From positions 2,851,001-2,915,000 of the forward strand of contig NZ_CP029151.1 in the NCBI RefSeq assembly GCF_003095655.1: a stretch of DNA of 64,000 bases, given 5' to 3'. Below the pieces are notes generated by a model. That model was not told the origin of the DNA, did not search any database, and saw nothing but the letters and a program-made list of their open reading frames with translations. Source of the stretch: Dokdonia sp. Dokd-P16. Lineage in GTDB: Bacteria; Bacteroidota; Bacteroidia; Flavobacteriales; Flavobacteriaceae. A program made the position numbers and the translations under genes. Positions 44,508 through 53,319 of the stretch are shown here, in pieces (positions within the stretch are counted from its first letter, which is position 1; each line of letters opens with the position of its first letter).

Positions 44508-45368
44508 CTACTTTGAAATTGCTTTTTGCACTTCAAGAGGTCTATCGGTTGCAAAAACATCAATACCAAGCTTCACCCATTCTTTATAGAGTACATCGCC
44601 TCTTGCTTTGGATTTTTTATCGAGGTTACCTAGAGTTCCTAGCATACACATCACTCCTTTTTCATGCAACTTGGCATATAATGATGGATCTGATGCTATA
44701 GTTCCCGTAAAAGCGACCATATTTTTCCATGGAATGCCAGAGCTAGCAGCCGTATCAAACTCTTCCATATTTCTAATGGTAACAGAAAGTACAACCTCAG
44801 GGTTTAACTTGTAAAGTTGCTGTGCCGTTTCCATGGAGTAAGTAATAATCACCGATTGCGCTAAGGCATCGTTGTCCTCTATAAAACGAAGTACAAGTTC
44901 TGGATCAACGCTGCGCTTAATGTCAACCGTGAGGATGGCGTTTTCCTTTTTTGCCCAGTCTAACACATCCTTAAATAATGGGATTTTATAATTAGTAATG
45001 GTGTCAAAATCATCTTTCAGGTGGAGTTGTGAGAGTGTTGCCCAATCTTTTTGATCTACTCTTCCAGAGCCTGTTGTTGTTCTTTCCAGCGAACTGTCAT
45101 GCATAAGAAATAAAACATCGTCTTCACTACTTGCCACGTCAATTTCAAACAACGCGTTTGGAATAGACTCTTTGATGTATTTCATGGTTTCTAAGCAGTT
45201 CTCAGGGTAGCCTGCATAACTCTTACCACCGCGATGCGCACTGATTAAGGTCTCGCCATTCTCAGTATAACTGAAGAACTCTTGTAGCGTATTTGTCTTC
45301 TCTGTAGCCGGATTGCATCCTGCAATAAGAATTCCAACTAGGAGTAGGGGAAGTAGTAGTTTTTTCAT
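44508..45368 (-). CDS. Glycerophosphodiester phosphodiesterase lipoprotein
   Basis: A 286-residue lipoprotein (signal MKKLLLPLLLVGILIAGC, Cys18) with a GDPD TIM-barrel domain. Family residues are ISAHRGG (His45), YPENCLET, FEIDVASSEDDV (Glu75, Asp77), MHDSSLERTTTGSG (His90) and the late GVMCMLGTL. It hydrolyses glycerophosphodiesters to glycerol-3-phosphate and an alcohol. I took ATG 45366-45368 because it gives the exact lipoprotein signal; the frame is open 27 bp further and would overlap higA. Confidence 0.9.
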   Translation of the reverse strand: MKKLLLPLLLVGILIAGCNPATEKTNTLQEFFSYTENGETLISAHRGGKSYAGYPENCLETMKYIKESIPNALFEIDVASSEDDVLFLMHDSSLERTTTGSGRVDQKDWATLSQLHLKDDFDTITNYKIPLFKDVLDWAKKENAILTVDIKRSVDPELVLRFIEDNDALAQSVIITYSMETAQQLYKLNPEVVLSVTIRNMEEFDTAASSGIPWKNMVAFTGTIASDPSLYAKLHEKGVMCMLGTLGNLDKKSKARGDVLYKEWVKLGIDVFATDRPLEVQKAISK

Positions 45369-45391
45369 TGGTGTGTTTCCTTTAAGATTTC

Positions 45392-45748
45392 TCAATAATC
45401 CTGGATAAGTACGTCGGTTGGGATGTGTAATGTAGTGTTTAGGTTTCTTATCATTTCCAAAGTGAGCTTGCGCTTTTTATTCATTATTTCACTCACTCGA
45501 CTTTTGAAACCAATCATTTCTACTAAATCCTTTTGTTTCAATCCCATCTGTTCCATTCTAAAATTAATGGCTGAAATTGGGTCAGGCATTCCAATCGGAA
45601 AATTCTCTTTTTCGTAGTTGTCAATGACAATGGCAAGAATCTCTAGTTCGTCGCCTTCTTCAGTTCCCATTGTTGCATCAAAGAGGATTTCTAAACGTTC
45701 AAGAGCCTTTTTGTAATCTGCCTCGTTTCTAATAGGTTTTATATTCAT
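45392..45748 (-). CDS. higA: HigA-type antitoxin, XRE helix-turn-helix
   Basis: A 118-residue HigA-family antitoxin. Residues 1-60 form the N-terminal region with YKKALERLEILFDA and the acidic EEGDELEIL; residues about 65-118 form the XRE helix-turn-helix (MGLKQKDLVEMIGFKSRVSEIMNKKR-type). HigA normally binds and neutralises the ribosome-dependent RNase HigB encoded just upstream. The start at ATG 45746-45748 is chosen because the frame of the HigB remnant stops one base before it. The toxin upstream is truncated. Confidence 0.88.
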   Translation of the reverse strand: MNIKPIRNEADYKKALERLEILFDATMGTEEGDELEILAIVIDNYEKENFPIGMPDPISAINFRMEQMGLKQKDLVEMIGFKSRVSEIMNKKRKLTLEMIRNLNTTLHIPTDVLIQDY

Positions 45749-45749
45749 C

Positions 45750-45872
45750 TTAAATTTCGTTTGCGTTAATTTTGTCATATTCAGCGTGCGTTCCTATAAA
45801 ACGAACCCATGCAAGTTGGTATTCAAAATTAAATTTTACAAGGATTAATTTTTGATTGTGATGAATGGTTTG
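45750..45872 (-). pseudogene. higB: Truncated higB toxin (C-terminal remnant)
   Basis: A 40-codon frame ending TAA 45750-45752 directly before higA. It encodes ...KLILVKFNFEYQLAW and VRFIGTHAEYDKINANEI, the C-terminal strands of a HigB (RelE-fold) toxin including the conserved GTHxEYDKI. An in-frame TAA at 45873-45875 closes it and no HigB N-terminus is found further upstream. The toxin is therefore not functional and higA is an orphan antitoxin. Confidence 0.75.
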
Positions 45873-45953
45873 TTAGTTGCTTGGTAATAGTAAAGTCTCG
45901 TATAAGCCTTAGCGAGCGTAAATTATAAAATTACTTTTTAAATAAAACTATGG

Positions 45954-46991
45954 CTACTCCAAAAGCTTATTAATCTCTTTTTCAATCGTATTTGAGCCGT
46001 CAGTAAAGCCTATGAATGATCTTACGATAATACCTTCTTGATTAATTAAAAAGCTATTAGGAATAGCGGTAACGGCATATTTTGAAACATTATCACCTTT
46101 CATTCCTTGTAAATCGGAAATATTAAGCCAATTGATATTATCCTTTTCGCTTGATTGTTTCCAGCTCTTTTTATCAGTGTCAAGGGAATAACTTATGAGA
46201 ACAAAATCGTCTTTGCTATATTTTTTAATTAACTCAGGAAACTCCTTTTTGTTTTGTAAACGGCAGGGACGACAACCAGCTGCCCAGAAATCTAATAAAA
46301 TTACTTTTCCAGCATAGTCAGAGAGTTTGTGTTGTTTGCCTTCTAGATCTGTCCCTTTGATGTCTCTAAAGCTATCTCCAGCTTTGATATCAATCGCTTT
46401 TGTGTAGGTCAGTAACTCCTGACCCTTTATTGAGTTTGTATTGATTGTATCTAATTTCTCATAAAAGAGTAACAAGCTATCTTTTGAGATTTGTTTTTTC
46501 TTGTATAGTAGTTCCGTCAAGGCCATTTGGTTATTGGCATTAGCGTAGAGGAAGTCTACTTCTTTTTGAAACCTATTAGATGTATCGCTGTCTTGAGATA
46601 GAGCGTTATATACGGTATATAGATCTGTTTGCTCAGAGCCTGTTACTTTTGCATTAAGGAAGTCTGAGTACTCTCCTATAACAGACATATTGGTATTTTC
46701 TAAAAAGAAGTACTTGTATGGTTCTAGTGGCTTACCGTTTTTATCATAAAAGTTCAAATAAGAAAGCGATGGTAGCGCTACTGTTCCAGAAAAGTCAAAG
46801 CGTTCATTAACCGCAAAACCTGAGTCTATATCCTTATCAATATCTCTATTGTAAAGAACAACTTTAGTGCTGTCAGGAAAATTTTTGGCTTGTACTGATA
46901 GGTTAAAACTATCAACTTTTGTTGCAGTCTTGTCATTCTTACAAGAAACAGACAACAAGAACACCGATACAATAACAAAGAAGATTCTCAA
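45954..46991 (-). CDS. TlpA-like disulfide reductase lipoprotein
   Basis: A 345-residue lipoprotein with a C-terminal thioredoxin fold and redox motif AAGCRPCRLQ. The N-terminal domain (about 20-210) is the strand-and-helix region of large Bacteroidota TlpA proteins, followed by GTDLEGKQHKLSDYAGKVILLDFW. The start is uncertain: TTG 46989-46991 gives a perfect lipoprotein signal (RIFFVIVSVFLLSVSC), while the frame stays open to TTG 47085-47087 with a basic, poorly signal-like leader. No ATG lies in frame. It ends the operon-like run behind the restriction-modification genes but has its own gap. Confidence 0.8.
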   Translation of the reverse strand: MRIFFVIVSVFLLSVSCKNDKTATKVDSFNLSVQAKNFPDSTKVVLYNRDIDKDIDSGFAVNERFDFSGTVALPSLSYLNFYDKNGKPLEPYKYFFLENTNMSVIGEYSDFLNAKVTGSEQTDLYTVYNALSQDSDTSNRFQKEVDFLYANANNQMALTELLYKKKQISKDSLLLFYEKLDTINTNSIKGQELLTYTKAIDIKAGDSFRDIKGTDLEGKQHKLSDYAGKVILLDFWAAGCRPCRLQNKKEFPELIKKYSKDDFVLISYSLDTDKKSWKQSSEKDNINWLNISDLQGMKGDNVSKYAVTAIPNSFLINQEGIIVRSFIGFTDGSNTIEKEINKLLE

Positions 46992-47042
46992 GAGGATGGT
47001 TTTAAATTTGGTTGCAACTGGCTTTTCTTTCCGCAAACTTGC

Positions 47043-47119
47043 TAGCGTTGGCGTGAAAGCTCTTTTAAATTTGTGAGGCACGAGCAAACTTTAAATGTGC
47101 TTGAACAAGCGTTGGCTTT
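47043..47119. repeat. Two GCCAACGCT direct repeats beside the R-M operon
   Basis: Read on the minus strand, GCCAACGCT occurs twice in 80 bp (ending near 47043 and 47110) between the methylase gene end and the TlpA gene, in a stretch that is open as a leader of the TlpA frame. It may mark the edge of acquired DNA; the copies are too short to prove it. Confidence 0.35.
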
Positions 47120-47123
47120 TCCA

Positions 47124-48812
47124 TTACATTAAACCCACCTTCTTCTTAGGCTTTGATTTGGCAGACTTACCTCTATTTATTCTTCGGTCAGACATTTTTT
47201 TCCAAATGTTCCTAAATTCTATCGTTTCTTCTAATGAGAAACCATAATGGTCAATTAGAACTGCCTTATCTACAATGTCTAACACTTCTTCAATTCTATC
47301 CTCACGAATTAACTCATCAATAAAGTTTACATCAATTCCGTGTTCTTCAACAACAGGAATGAGCAATTCTTCAATTTCAGAGGGTTCAAAAGTCATAACA
47401 CCACCACCATAACTTCTTCCAGTGACTTCAGAAAAAGCAAATGTTAGTGAGTTTAAAAAACAAACAACTATGCTTTCAGGACTAAATTCGTCTGATAAGA
47501 ACCTTACTCGATGTATTGTATCCGTTGAAGAAGCTTCAACATGATTAAGCACCAATTTCGGGTATCTGTTTACTTGTCTCAAGGCAAAACCTTGAGGAAT
47601 CCATAAAGAAGGAGTGATATACCACTTCTTTCTAATTCTACATTTATAGCCAGTATGAAACTCTTTTTCTTCACCGTATTTAATATACCTTTTACTATTC
47701 TTATCTAAGTTTTTGAACTCAGTGTTCTCTGGTAAAAAGAGTTTATTAGGTAAATCTTTTTTAGCATTTTCATCAAAGTCTGAATCGTTGAAAATGATAC
47801 CTGATAATTGATTTGACTTGCTGACTACTTTTGTTGTAACATCTTGTAGCTTCCATTCAGCAACTTGAGATTTCTTTAGCATAAAGAACTCATTACGACC
47901 AGTAACTATTCCGACATCAGCATCTAATATATCATTAGCCAAAGGAATACGGTTACTGTCTTTTATTTCTCTTAGCAAATCTATCTCCCTTGGATTTAAA
48001 AAGTATTTAGTCCATTTTTCAGTATCGTGTTGGATTTCTACAACTTCTGTTTCTGCTACCGCATCAAAATCAATATCATTAAGCTCTTCTAAATCGTTTA
48101 ATTGTAAGACTCTAATTCCCTGAGCATTTGGAACTGACTTTTCACATAACAATAAAACTACTTCTTGCTGTATTCCGTCAAAGACTAATTTCTTAAATGT
48201 TACAATGGTAATTCGTTCGAAGAAATTTGAAAGAAATACTCTTGTTTGTTCAGCATACTTAACTTGAAATAATTCCGCAGGAATAACCATTCCTAACCTA
48301 CCATTTTCATTAAGTAAAGAAGAGCAAATCACTAAGAATGGCACCCAAATATTTGTAAGTTTATTAGGTTTTAAGCCAATATCTTCCATCATTTTAATAG
48401 CAATATCTCTGTGTTCAGCTGGAAAATTCTGATACCGTATAAATGGCGGATTACCAATTATTGAATTATATGTAGCATTCTCTTGGTTTGAAATAAAACT
48501 AAAGAAATCATCATTTACTATTGTGTCATTGTTTAAACCAAAATTAGCTGCACGATTAGCAGCTTTTATTGCTTCCTCTGGTATAAGCTCAACACCTCTT
48601 AGTCTACCATATAGTTCATTACCGTTTACACCCAATTCACCGAATCTCTCAATAGCTGCTTGTATAAAATTTCCGTCCCCACAACTTGGCTCTAATACTA
48701 AATCGTCCTCATTTTGGATTGCCCAAGAACAAATGAACTCAGCAATTGGAGAAGGTGTATAATAGCCGCCTCTTAGCTTATCAAAATCAATATGTTGTTC
48801 TTTCTCTGCCAT
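47124..48812 (-). CDS. N6-adenine DNA methyltransferase (M.Eco57I-like)
   Basis: A 562-residue gamma-type N6-adenine methylase. The entry motif GGYYTPSPIAEFICSW (motif X, residues 15-30), the SAM motif LEPSCGDGNF (40-49) and the catalytic NPPF (121-124) are in order, followed by a TaqI-like C-terminal target-recognition region (from about 300). The ATG abuts the stop of the larger restriction-methylase gene (TAAATG), so both are translated from one transcript. It likely protects one strand or all sites when the bifunctional enzyme alone is insufficient, as M.Eco57I does. Confidence 0.88.
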   Translation of the reverse strand: MAEKEQHIDFDKLRGGYYTPSPIAEFICSWAIQNEDDLVLEPSCGDGNFIQAAIERFGELGVNGNELYGRLRGVELIPEEAIKAANRAANFGLNNDTIVNDDFFSFISNQENATYNSIIGNPPFIRYQNFPAEHRDIAIKMMEDIGLKPNKLTNIWVPFLVICSSLLNENGRLGMVIPAELFQVKYAEQTRVFLSNFFERITIVTFKKLVFDGIQQEVVLLLCEKSVPNAQGIRVLQLNDLEELNDIDFDAVAETEVVEIQHDTEKWTKYFLNPREIDLLREIKDSNRIPLANDILDADVGIVTGRNEFFMLKKSQVAEWKLQDVTTKVVSKSNQLSGIIFNDSDFDENAKKDLPNKLFLPENTEFKNLDKNSKRYIKYGEEKEFHTGYKCRIRKKWYITPSLWIPQGFALRQVNRYPKLVLNHVEASSTDTIHRVRFLSDEFSPESIVVCFLNSLTFAFSEVTGRSYGGGVMTFEPSEIEELLIPVVEEHGIDVNFIDELIREDRIEEVLDIVDKAVLIDHYGFSLEETIEFRNIWKKMSDRRINRGKSAKSKPKKKVGLM

Positions 48813-51800
48813 TTAAAATTCTATTGGTGCAACAAATAAGTTGTCGCCTGTTATGCAATCTATATCATCTTGAGTGAAGCCATATAAGACATCTATCTGA
48901 TTGAATAGCTTGTTGTATAATCTGTTTGTTTTTCTTTGAAATATTCTCTTTTTTGCGTATCCACTTTCCGCTTTTAAACTCTGCTTGGTTTTTATAATAG
49001 ACTTTACGTTTCTTACTATTGCATTATGTGCTTTTTTCTGGTCTTTATCAGCAAAGTCAATTTCTCTTATTGGTAGATTCTCAATAAACTGCTTGCCGTG
49101 AGAATAGTAATCTCCTCTAAATTCGCTTGCTCTGGATTTAACCATAGCTTCTAAAACTGGGTGAGAGAGTAAACCAGCTATGTAATAAATTGAATAGTTA
49201 GATTCTGAAGTGATTGAATAATATGGGCCATTACCACCACCTGTAAATTGAAAATTTGTTTCATCAATAATATAGCTTGGTTCTTGACTAAGAACAGGAA
49301 ATACTATTTTATCTGTGTTGTGGAATTTAGTTAGACTTTGGCTTCTGCCGTATTGATACCATACTGGGTTTTTTCCGTTTATACTTCTTTTCTCTAATTT
49401 TTCCTTAAATAGTTTCAAGTACGCCCAACAATCTGGATAATCATTTTTAAAATCAGCTTCTTTAATTACTGTTGCTGTATCTCCTGCAATAGTGTAAGGA
49501 AAAATCATTTGACCATTTGCCGAAACAGTGTCAAAACTATTGAAACTAACATCATATAATGAGGGTTTGCATATTCCTTTTTCAACTTTATATTCTGTAT
49601 CGCCTTTCGAAAAATAAAAGTGAGTAGCATCTTCTTTAGTTGGCGTGAAAATATAAATTGGGTCAGCACTGGTTTGTAACCCAACTGGAATTTCAGCAAC
49701 AGACTTTAACGGCAGTGTTCCTTTTGAAATAATTCTTTGGAATAGCTTATCTGCATTTTCAGATACAAACACCCAAGGTGCAGCATTAAAATTAGTATTG
49801 GAATAATTGATAATTGGTGTAGTTTGAAATATATCAGTAGGAGCTAAATTATCTATTCTACTAAAGTCAAGATTTTCTTTTTCGTCTTTCACCAAAACAA
49901 CAATAGCGGTATATGTGCTTCTGTTTGGGAAAAGCTGTGTAACTCCAAAATGAATAATTCTATCCAAGGACATACTGCTCGTAATATAAGCTCTTAGCTT
50001 CTTACCGCCTTTTACAATAAAGAATTTGTGAGGTACTATGTAACCAACACGTCCACCATCACAAAGTAGATTTATAGCCCTTTCAATAAATAGGTAGTAT
50101 TTGTCAAACAAATCTTTTTTAGTATATGTATATGGGGAAAGTTTACTTCTGTAATATTGAATTTCTTCGGGTGAATACTTCACAAAGTTTTGAATCCTAA
50201 CATACGGTGGGTTTCCTACTATTGCATTAAATCCATTAGTATCTTCTAAAAAAGGAAATTCATCTCTCCAATTGAATGGGTTTATTTTGAAAAGCAAATC
50301 ATCATTATCCTCTGCATCTTCATCAAACTCAAAATAGGTGTCATCAAGAAGCGAGTTTCCACACTTGATATTTTCGTCAAGGTTAGGCAATACTTTCTCA
50401 CCTGTATTATCTAAAAAGCTTTGAATAGAAACAGCATTTTCGTTTTCAATCAAACGAAGAAGCAAGCTAAAATGAGCTACTTCAACTGCATAAGGGTTAA
50501 TATCAACACCAAAAATATTATCTGTAAGTATGGTATGTTTCTCAGATAGAGATAAACTGAATTGACCTTCCGATAATTCTGTTAAACAATCATCTTTTAA
50601 TTCTTCTTGGTCTAAGTAATATGCTTCACGGTAATGCAGAATGTAATCAAATACAGACAGTAAAAATGTACCTGAGCCACAGCAAATATCAGCTATTCGA
50701 AAATCTAAAGAATCTTCAAAGTCAGCACCTAAATAGAGATTATCTAATGTTTCGCTTACTATTTGCTTTACAATCCTTTTAGGTGTAGGTACTACACCAT
50801 TGGAGGCAACTACTTCAGGTTCTTGAACTATTGAAACTGAATAATCATCTGCTAACTCAATTTTATTTCCTAAATACTGCTCATATATTTGACTTAAAAT
50901 ATCGGAATCTATAACTGAGAAATCATAAGGACTTACAGGGTAGTAAAGTTCGGAGAAAATATCAATTAGTATTTGGTCGTCAATCGTTATTTGTTGTGCC
51001 AAATCATCTTCAATGAAAGAAAATAAACCAGAGTTATACTTGTTGTCTGAAGCAATGAAAAGTTCCTTTAGTTCATCATAAGTGGTAATGCTTTTTAATG
51101 TCTCATACTTCTCAATTTCTCTATCCTCACAGATTCTCAAGAATATGATTTTATTTATCATTCTTTGGATAAGGAAATTAATATCATCTTGAGATAAGGC
51201 CGCATTGTTCCCTACCAAGTTTTCTGCGAGAATTTGACGCCAGTTTTCTATTTGATTTAAGAAATGGTTATCGAAGGATTCTTCACCTTTAAGTTCACCA
51301 GTATCTATACTGCTTAAGCTACCTGATTTGATAGCTTCAAATGATAGTAGGGAATATATTTCTTCTAAGTTATCAAGGAAGTCAGTGTAGCAAAAGGACT
51401 TATATCTATTGTGAGAAGCAAGGTCTTCTAATTCTGGCTTAACAGTACAATCATAAAAAACTAAGTATTCAAAATTGGTAAGCACTGAAAAAGGCAAATT
51501 AGCACTCCAACCATATCTTCTTGTTTGAAATGCAGGTGCTTTTTCAGCTGTAACATTAATAGAAACTTTTTTAGCTTCCACGAATAAAGAACGTTGTCCA
51601 AACTGTTTTAAAGTATAGTCAGGGTTCTTTTTGGTTATTTTATCTTCTTCCTCAACATCAATAGATTCCTCTTGAATAACTTCTCTATAAAGTTGCGTTT
51701 TACGTGTTTCATTATCAACATCCCAACCAAGACATTTAAGCAGGGGATTTAAGAAATCAATTCTCACTTGAGCTTCACTATACGCACCTTTCCTGTAGTC

Positions 51801-51884
51801 TGCATACCCATTACCAAAAGCATCAACTAAAACTATTAGTTGTTCTCTACACTCATCAATATTTTGGCAAATCTTATACGCCAT
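48813..51884 (-). CDS. Bifunctional restriction-methyltransferase (Eco57I-like, type IIG)
   Basis: A 1023-residue fused nuclease-methylase. The N-terminal ~110 residues have a PD-(D/E)xK-type site: Pro88-Asp89 in KNPDYTLK and the EAK at 103-105 in LFVEAKK. A helical connector leads to the SAM motif DICCGSGTF (about 398), the catalytic NPPY (558-561), and a TaqI-like specificity domain in the last ~350 residues. RM.Eco57I has about the same length (near 1000 residues). It should cut DNA at a fixed distance from its recognition site and methylate adenine there. The site cannot be read from the sequence. Confidence 0.88.
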   Translation of the reverse strand: MAYKICQNIDECREQLIVLVDAFGNGYADYRKGAYSEAQVRIDFLNPLLKCLGWDVDNETRKTQLYREVIQEESIDVEEEDKITKKNPDYTLKQFGQRSLFVEAKKVSINVTAEKAPAFQTRRYGWSANLPFSVLTNFEYLVFYDCTVKPELEDLASHNRYKSFCYTDFLDNLEEIYSLLSFEAIKSGSLSSIDTGELKGEESFDNHFLNQIENWRQILAENLVGNNAALSQDDINFLIQRMINKIIFLRICEDREIEKYETLKSITTYDELKELFIASDNKYNSGLFSFIEDDLAQQITIDDQILIDIFSELYYPVSPYDFSVIDSDILSQIYEQYLGNKIELADDYSVSIVQEPEVVASNGVVPTPKRIVKQIVSETLDNLYLGADFEDSLDFRIADICCGSGTFLLSVFDYILHYREAYYLDQEELKDDCLTELSEGQFSLSLSEKHTILTDNIFGVDINPYAVEVAHFSLLLRLIENENAVSIQSFLDNTGEKVLPNLDENIKCGNSLLDDTYFEFDEDAEDNDDLLFKINPFNWRDEFPFLEDTNGFNAIVGNPPYVRIQNFVKYSPEEIQYYRSKLSPYTYTKKDLFDKYYLFIERAINLLCDGGRVGYIVPHKFFIVKGGKKLRAYITSSMSLDRIIHFGVTQLFPNRSTYTAIVVLVKDEKENLDFSRIDNLAPTDIFQTTPIINYSNTNFNAAPWVFVSENADKLFQRIISKGTLPLKSVAEIPVGLQTSADPIYIFTPTKEDATHFYFSKGDTEYKVEKGICKPSLYDVSFNSFDTVSANGQMIFPYTIAGDTATVIKEADFKNDYPDCWAYLKLFKEKLEKRSINGKNPVWYQYGRSQSLTKFHNTDKIVFPVLSQEPSYIIDETNFQFTGGGNGPYYSITSESNYSIYYIAGLLSHPVLEAMVKSRASEFRGDYYSHGKQFIENLPIREIDFADKDQKKAHNAIVRNVKSIIKTKQSLKAESGYAKKRIFQRKTNRLYNKLFNQIDVLYGFTQDDIDCITGDNLFVAPIEF

Positions 51885-52186
51885 TATTTAGTTCCTTTTT
51901 TTTGGTATTTAACTTCTTTTTCAGCTACAATTAATGCCTTTAGTGCTTCATCTTCATTCTCCACTACAGCATATACCTGGTCTGCCAACCAAAGAGCTGT
52001 TGTGTCTGCTTCGTTAAGATTAAAGATTTTAATGAGCTGGTGTAAGTGTTCACGTTTAGCCGTTCGTTCCCCTCTTTCTATTTTACTCATTTGAGCGGTG
52101 TCTATATCTAGTTCTGCTGAAAGGTGTCGCAATAGCATATCCTGCTTTTCTCTTTTCGTTCTGATAAGGTTTCCAAACTTATTCAT
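51884..52186 (-). CDS. XRE-family regulator of the R-M operon
   Basis: A 100-residue helix-turn-helix protein (HTH about residues 15-60, MLLRHLSAELDIDTAQMSKIERGER-type) with a helical C-terminal extension (about 65-100). It shares one base with the start of the restriction-methylase gene (TAATG) and is first in the operon, the position of a controller protein. A 10-bp-spaced direct repeat overlaps its own promoter, indicating autoregulation that times methylase and nuclease expression when the system enters a new cell. Confidence 0.85.
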   Translation of the reverse strand: MNKFGNLIRTKREKQDMLLRHLSAELDIDTAQMSKIERGERTAKREHLHQLIKIFNLNEADTTALWLADQVYAVVENEDEALKALIVAEKEVKYQKKGTK

Positions 52187-52202
52187 TGTTCTTTTCTTAA
52201 CT

Positions 52203-52223
52203 TGACAAATAATGACAAATATA
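52203..52223 (-). promoter_or_regulatory. Direct-repeat operator overlapping the XRE promoter
   Basis: TGACAAAT occurs twice (52203-52210 and 52213-52220) with a 2-bp spacer, one helical turn apart. On the minus strand the distal copy overlaps TATATTTG (52223-52216), a perfect TAnnTTTG element 29 bp from the ATG of the XRE gene. Binding there would block transcription of the operon. Confidence 0.65.
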
Positions 52224-52567
52224 ATAAAAGCAAGAGGTATTTTGTCTATTTTAGATTGTTGTTTTTAGCGTAGGAAAAGAAGCAATGTGTGCGATAGCAC
52301 TCTTTGCCTTGTGGGCTGGTTTTTCAGATAGTGTACATCTTAAATATATAAGCAATCTACCAAAACCCCAACTACAAACCAATGAATATCAGTTCATAAA
52401 AGAGCTTTAATAGATTACCCTTTACTGCTGTAAATAATCAATACCTACAAGCAAACCACTAATCTACCACCTCAAATCCAAACTTCCATACGGTAATCCT
52501 CATTTGGAGTCAAATAATTGAAAATAAGTAGTTTTTTTATAAATAGAGTAGGAGTGTACTGTGATAT
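52224..52567. other. Intergenic region, 344 bp, nothing recognised
   Basis: AT-rich stretch between the R-M operon promoter and the GNAT gene. No reading frame with coding character, no tRNA, no hairpin with T-run was seen. Confidence 0.5.
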
Positions 52568-53119
52568 CTAGCGCTTGCGGGGATCACTTTCTAAGATGGC
52601 ATATTCATAATTATCTGCCCAGCCAGTGCTTAGTGGGAGGATCTGTCTGCATCTGCCTTCTCTAGTCATGCCTACTTTTTCTAGTACTTTATAAGAGCCT
52701 ATATTCTGTACTGCGCAGCCAGCTGTTACACGGTGTAGGTGTAGGGTGTCAAATGAAAAATCAAGGATAGCTAGCGTTGCTTCGGTAGCATAACCGTTGT
52801 TCCAGTAGTCGCGGTGTATTTTATACCAGATTTCGGCTCTTTGGTATTTTGGGCTGTCTATTTTCAGTCCGTAGAGTCCTATAAACTTTTGATCTTCGCT
52901 ACGCACCATGGCAAGGGTGTGATTTGTGATGTTTTCTTGATTGTTATCTGCTATCCAGGGAGTGATAATCGCCTTGGTTGCTGTGATACTTTCTGGTATG
53001 CCAAGTGCATTATATGCATCTGTTTCTGGTAGCGAGTGCAAGTTGTGTATCACATCAAGATCTGCAATCGTGATAGGGCGTAGGGTTATCCGTTGGGTGG
53101 TTAGTGGGAAGTGATTCAT
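52568..53119 (-). CDS. GNAT acetyltransferase (RimJ/RimL type)
   Basis: A 183-residue RimJ/RimL-type acetyltransferase: FPLTTQRITLRPITIADLDVIH at the start, EIWYKIHRDYWNNGYATEATLAILDF for acetyl-CoA binding and SYKVLEKVGMTREG near the end. Acceptor unknown. ATG 53117-53119 is preferred to the ATG at 53167, since the RimL-type N-terminus begins there. Confidence 0.88.
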   Translation of the reverse strand: MNHFPLTTQRITLRPITIADLDVIHNLHSLPETDAYNALGIPESITATKAIITPWIADNNQENITNHTLAMVRSEDQKFIGLYGLKIDSPKYQRAEIWYKIHRDYWNNGYATEATLAILDFSFDTLHLHRVTAGCAVQNIGSYKVLEKVGMTREGRCRQILPLSTGWADNYEYAILESDPRKR

Positions 53120-53215
53120 GGGTATTAAAGATACTATTTCGGCAGCAGTCACACTGTAAAAAACCACCCACTAAACACATTACTCATAAAAGCATATGGA
53201 TATAACGCGAGACAT

Positions 53216-53225
53216 TTTCGCGAAA
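53216..53225. repeat. Iterated palindrome, one-sided variant, intergenic
   Basis: TTTCGCGAAA followed by GCGT; first copy after the 9.5-kb gap, upstream of the Crp/Fnr gene. Confidence 0.8.
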
Positions 53226-53261
53226 GCGTTCTACACCCACAATGCTATAAACGCCTACTGG

Positions 53262-53275
53262 CTGTAAGGTTACAG
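53262..53275 (+). promoter_or_regulatory. Inverted half-sites before Crp/Fnr gene
   Basis: CTGTAA-GG-TTACAG, 44 bp before the start. It carries the same TGTAA/TTACA half-sites as the palindrome downstream of the gene but with a 2-bp spacer, so it may or may not be bound by the same protein. Confidence 0.35.
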
Positions 53276-53319
53276 AGCAGCTGCCGACAGATGTGTAACA
53301 ATTAAATCCTACACGCGCT

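Noticed and set aside
47124-52186. BREX or DISARM system
   Set aside because: Two methylases and a regulator are present but no PglZ, BrxC/L, DrmA/B or similar partner genes.
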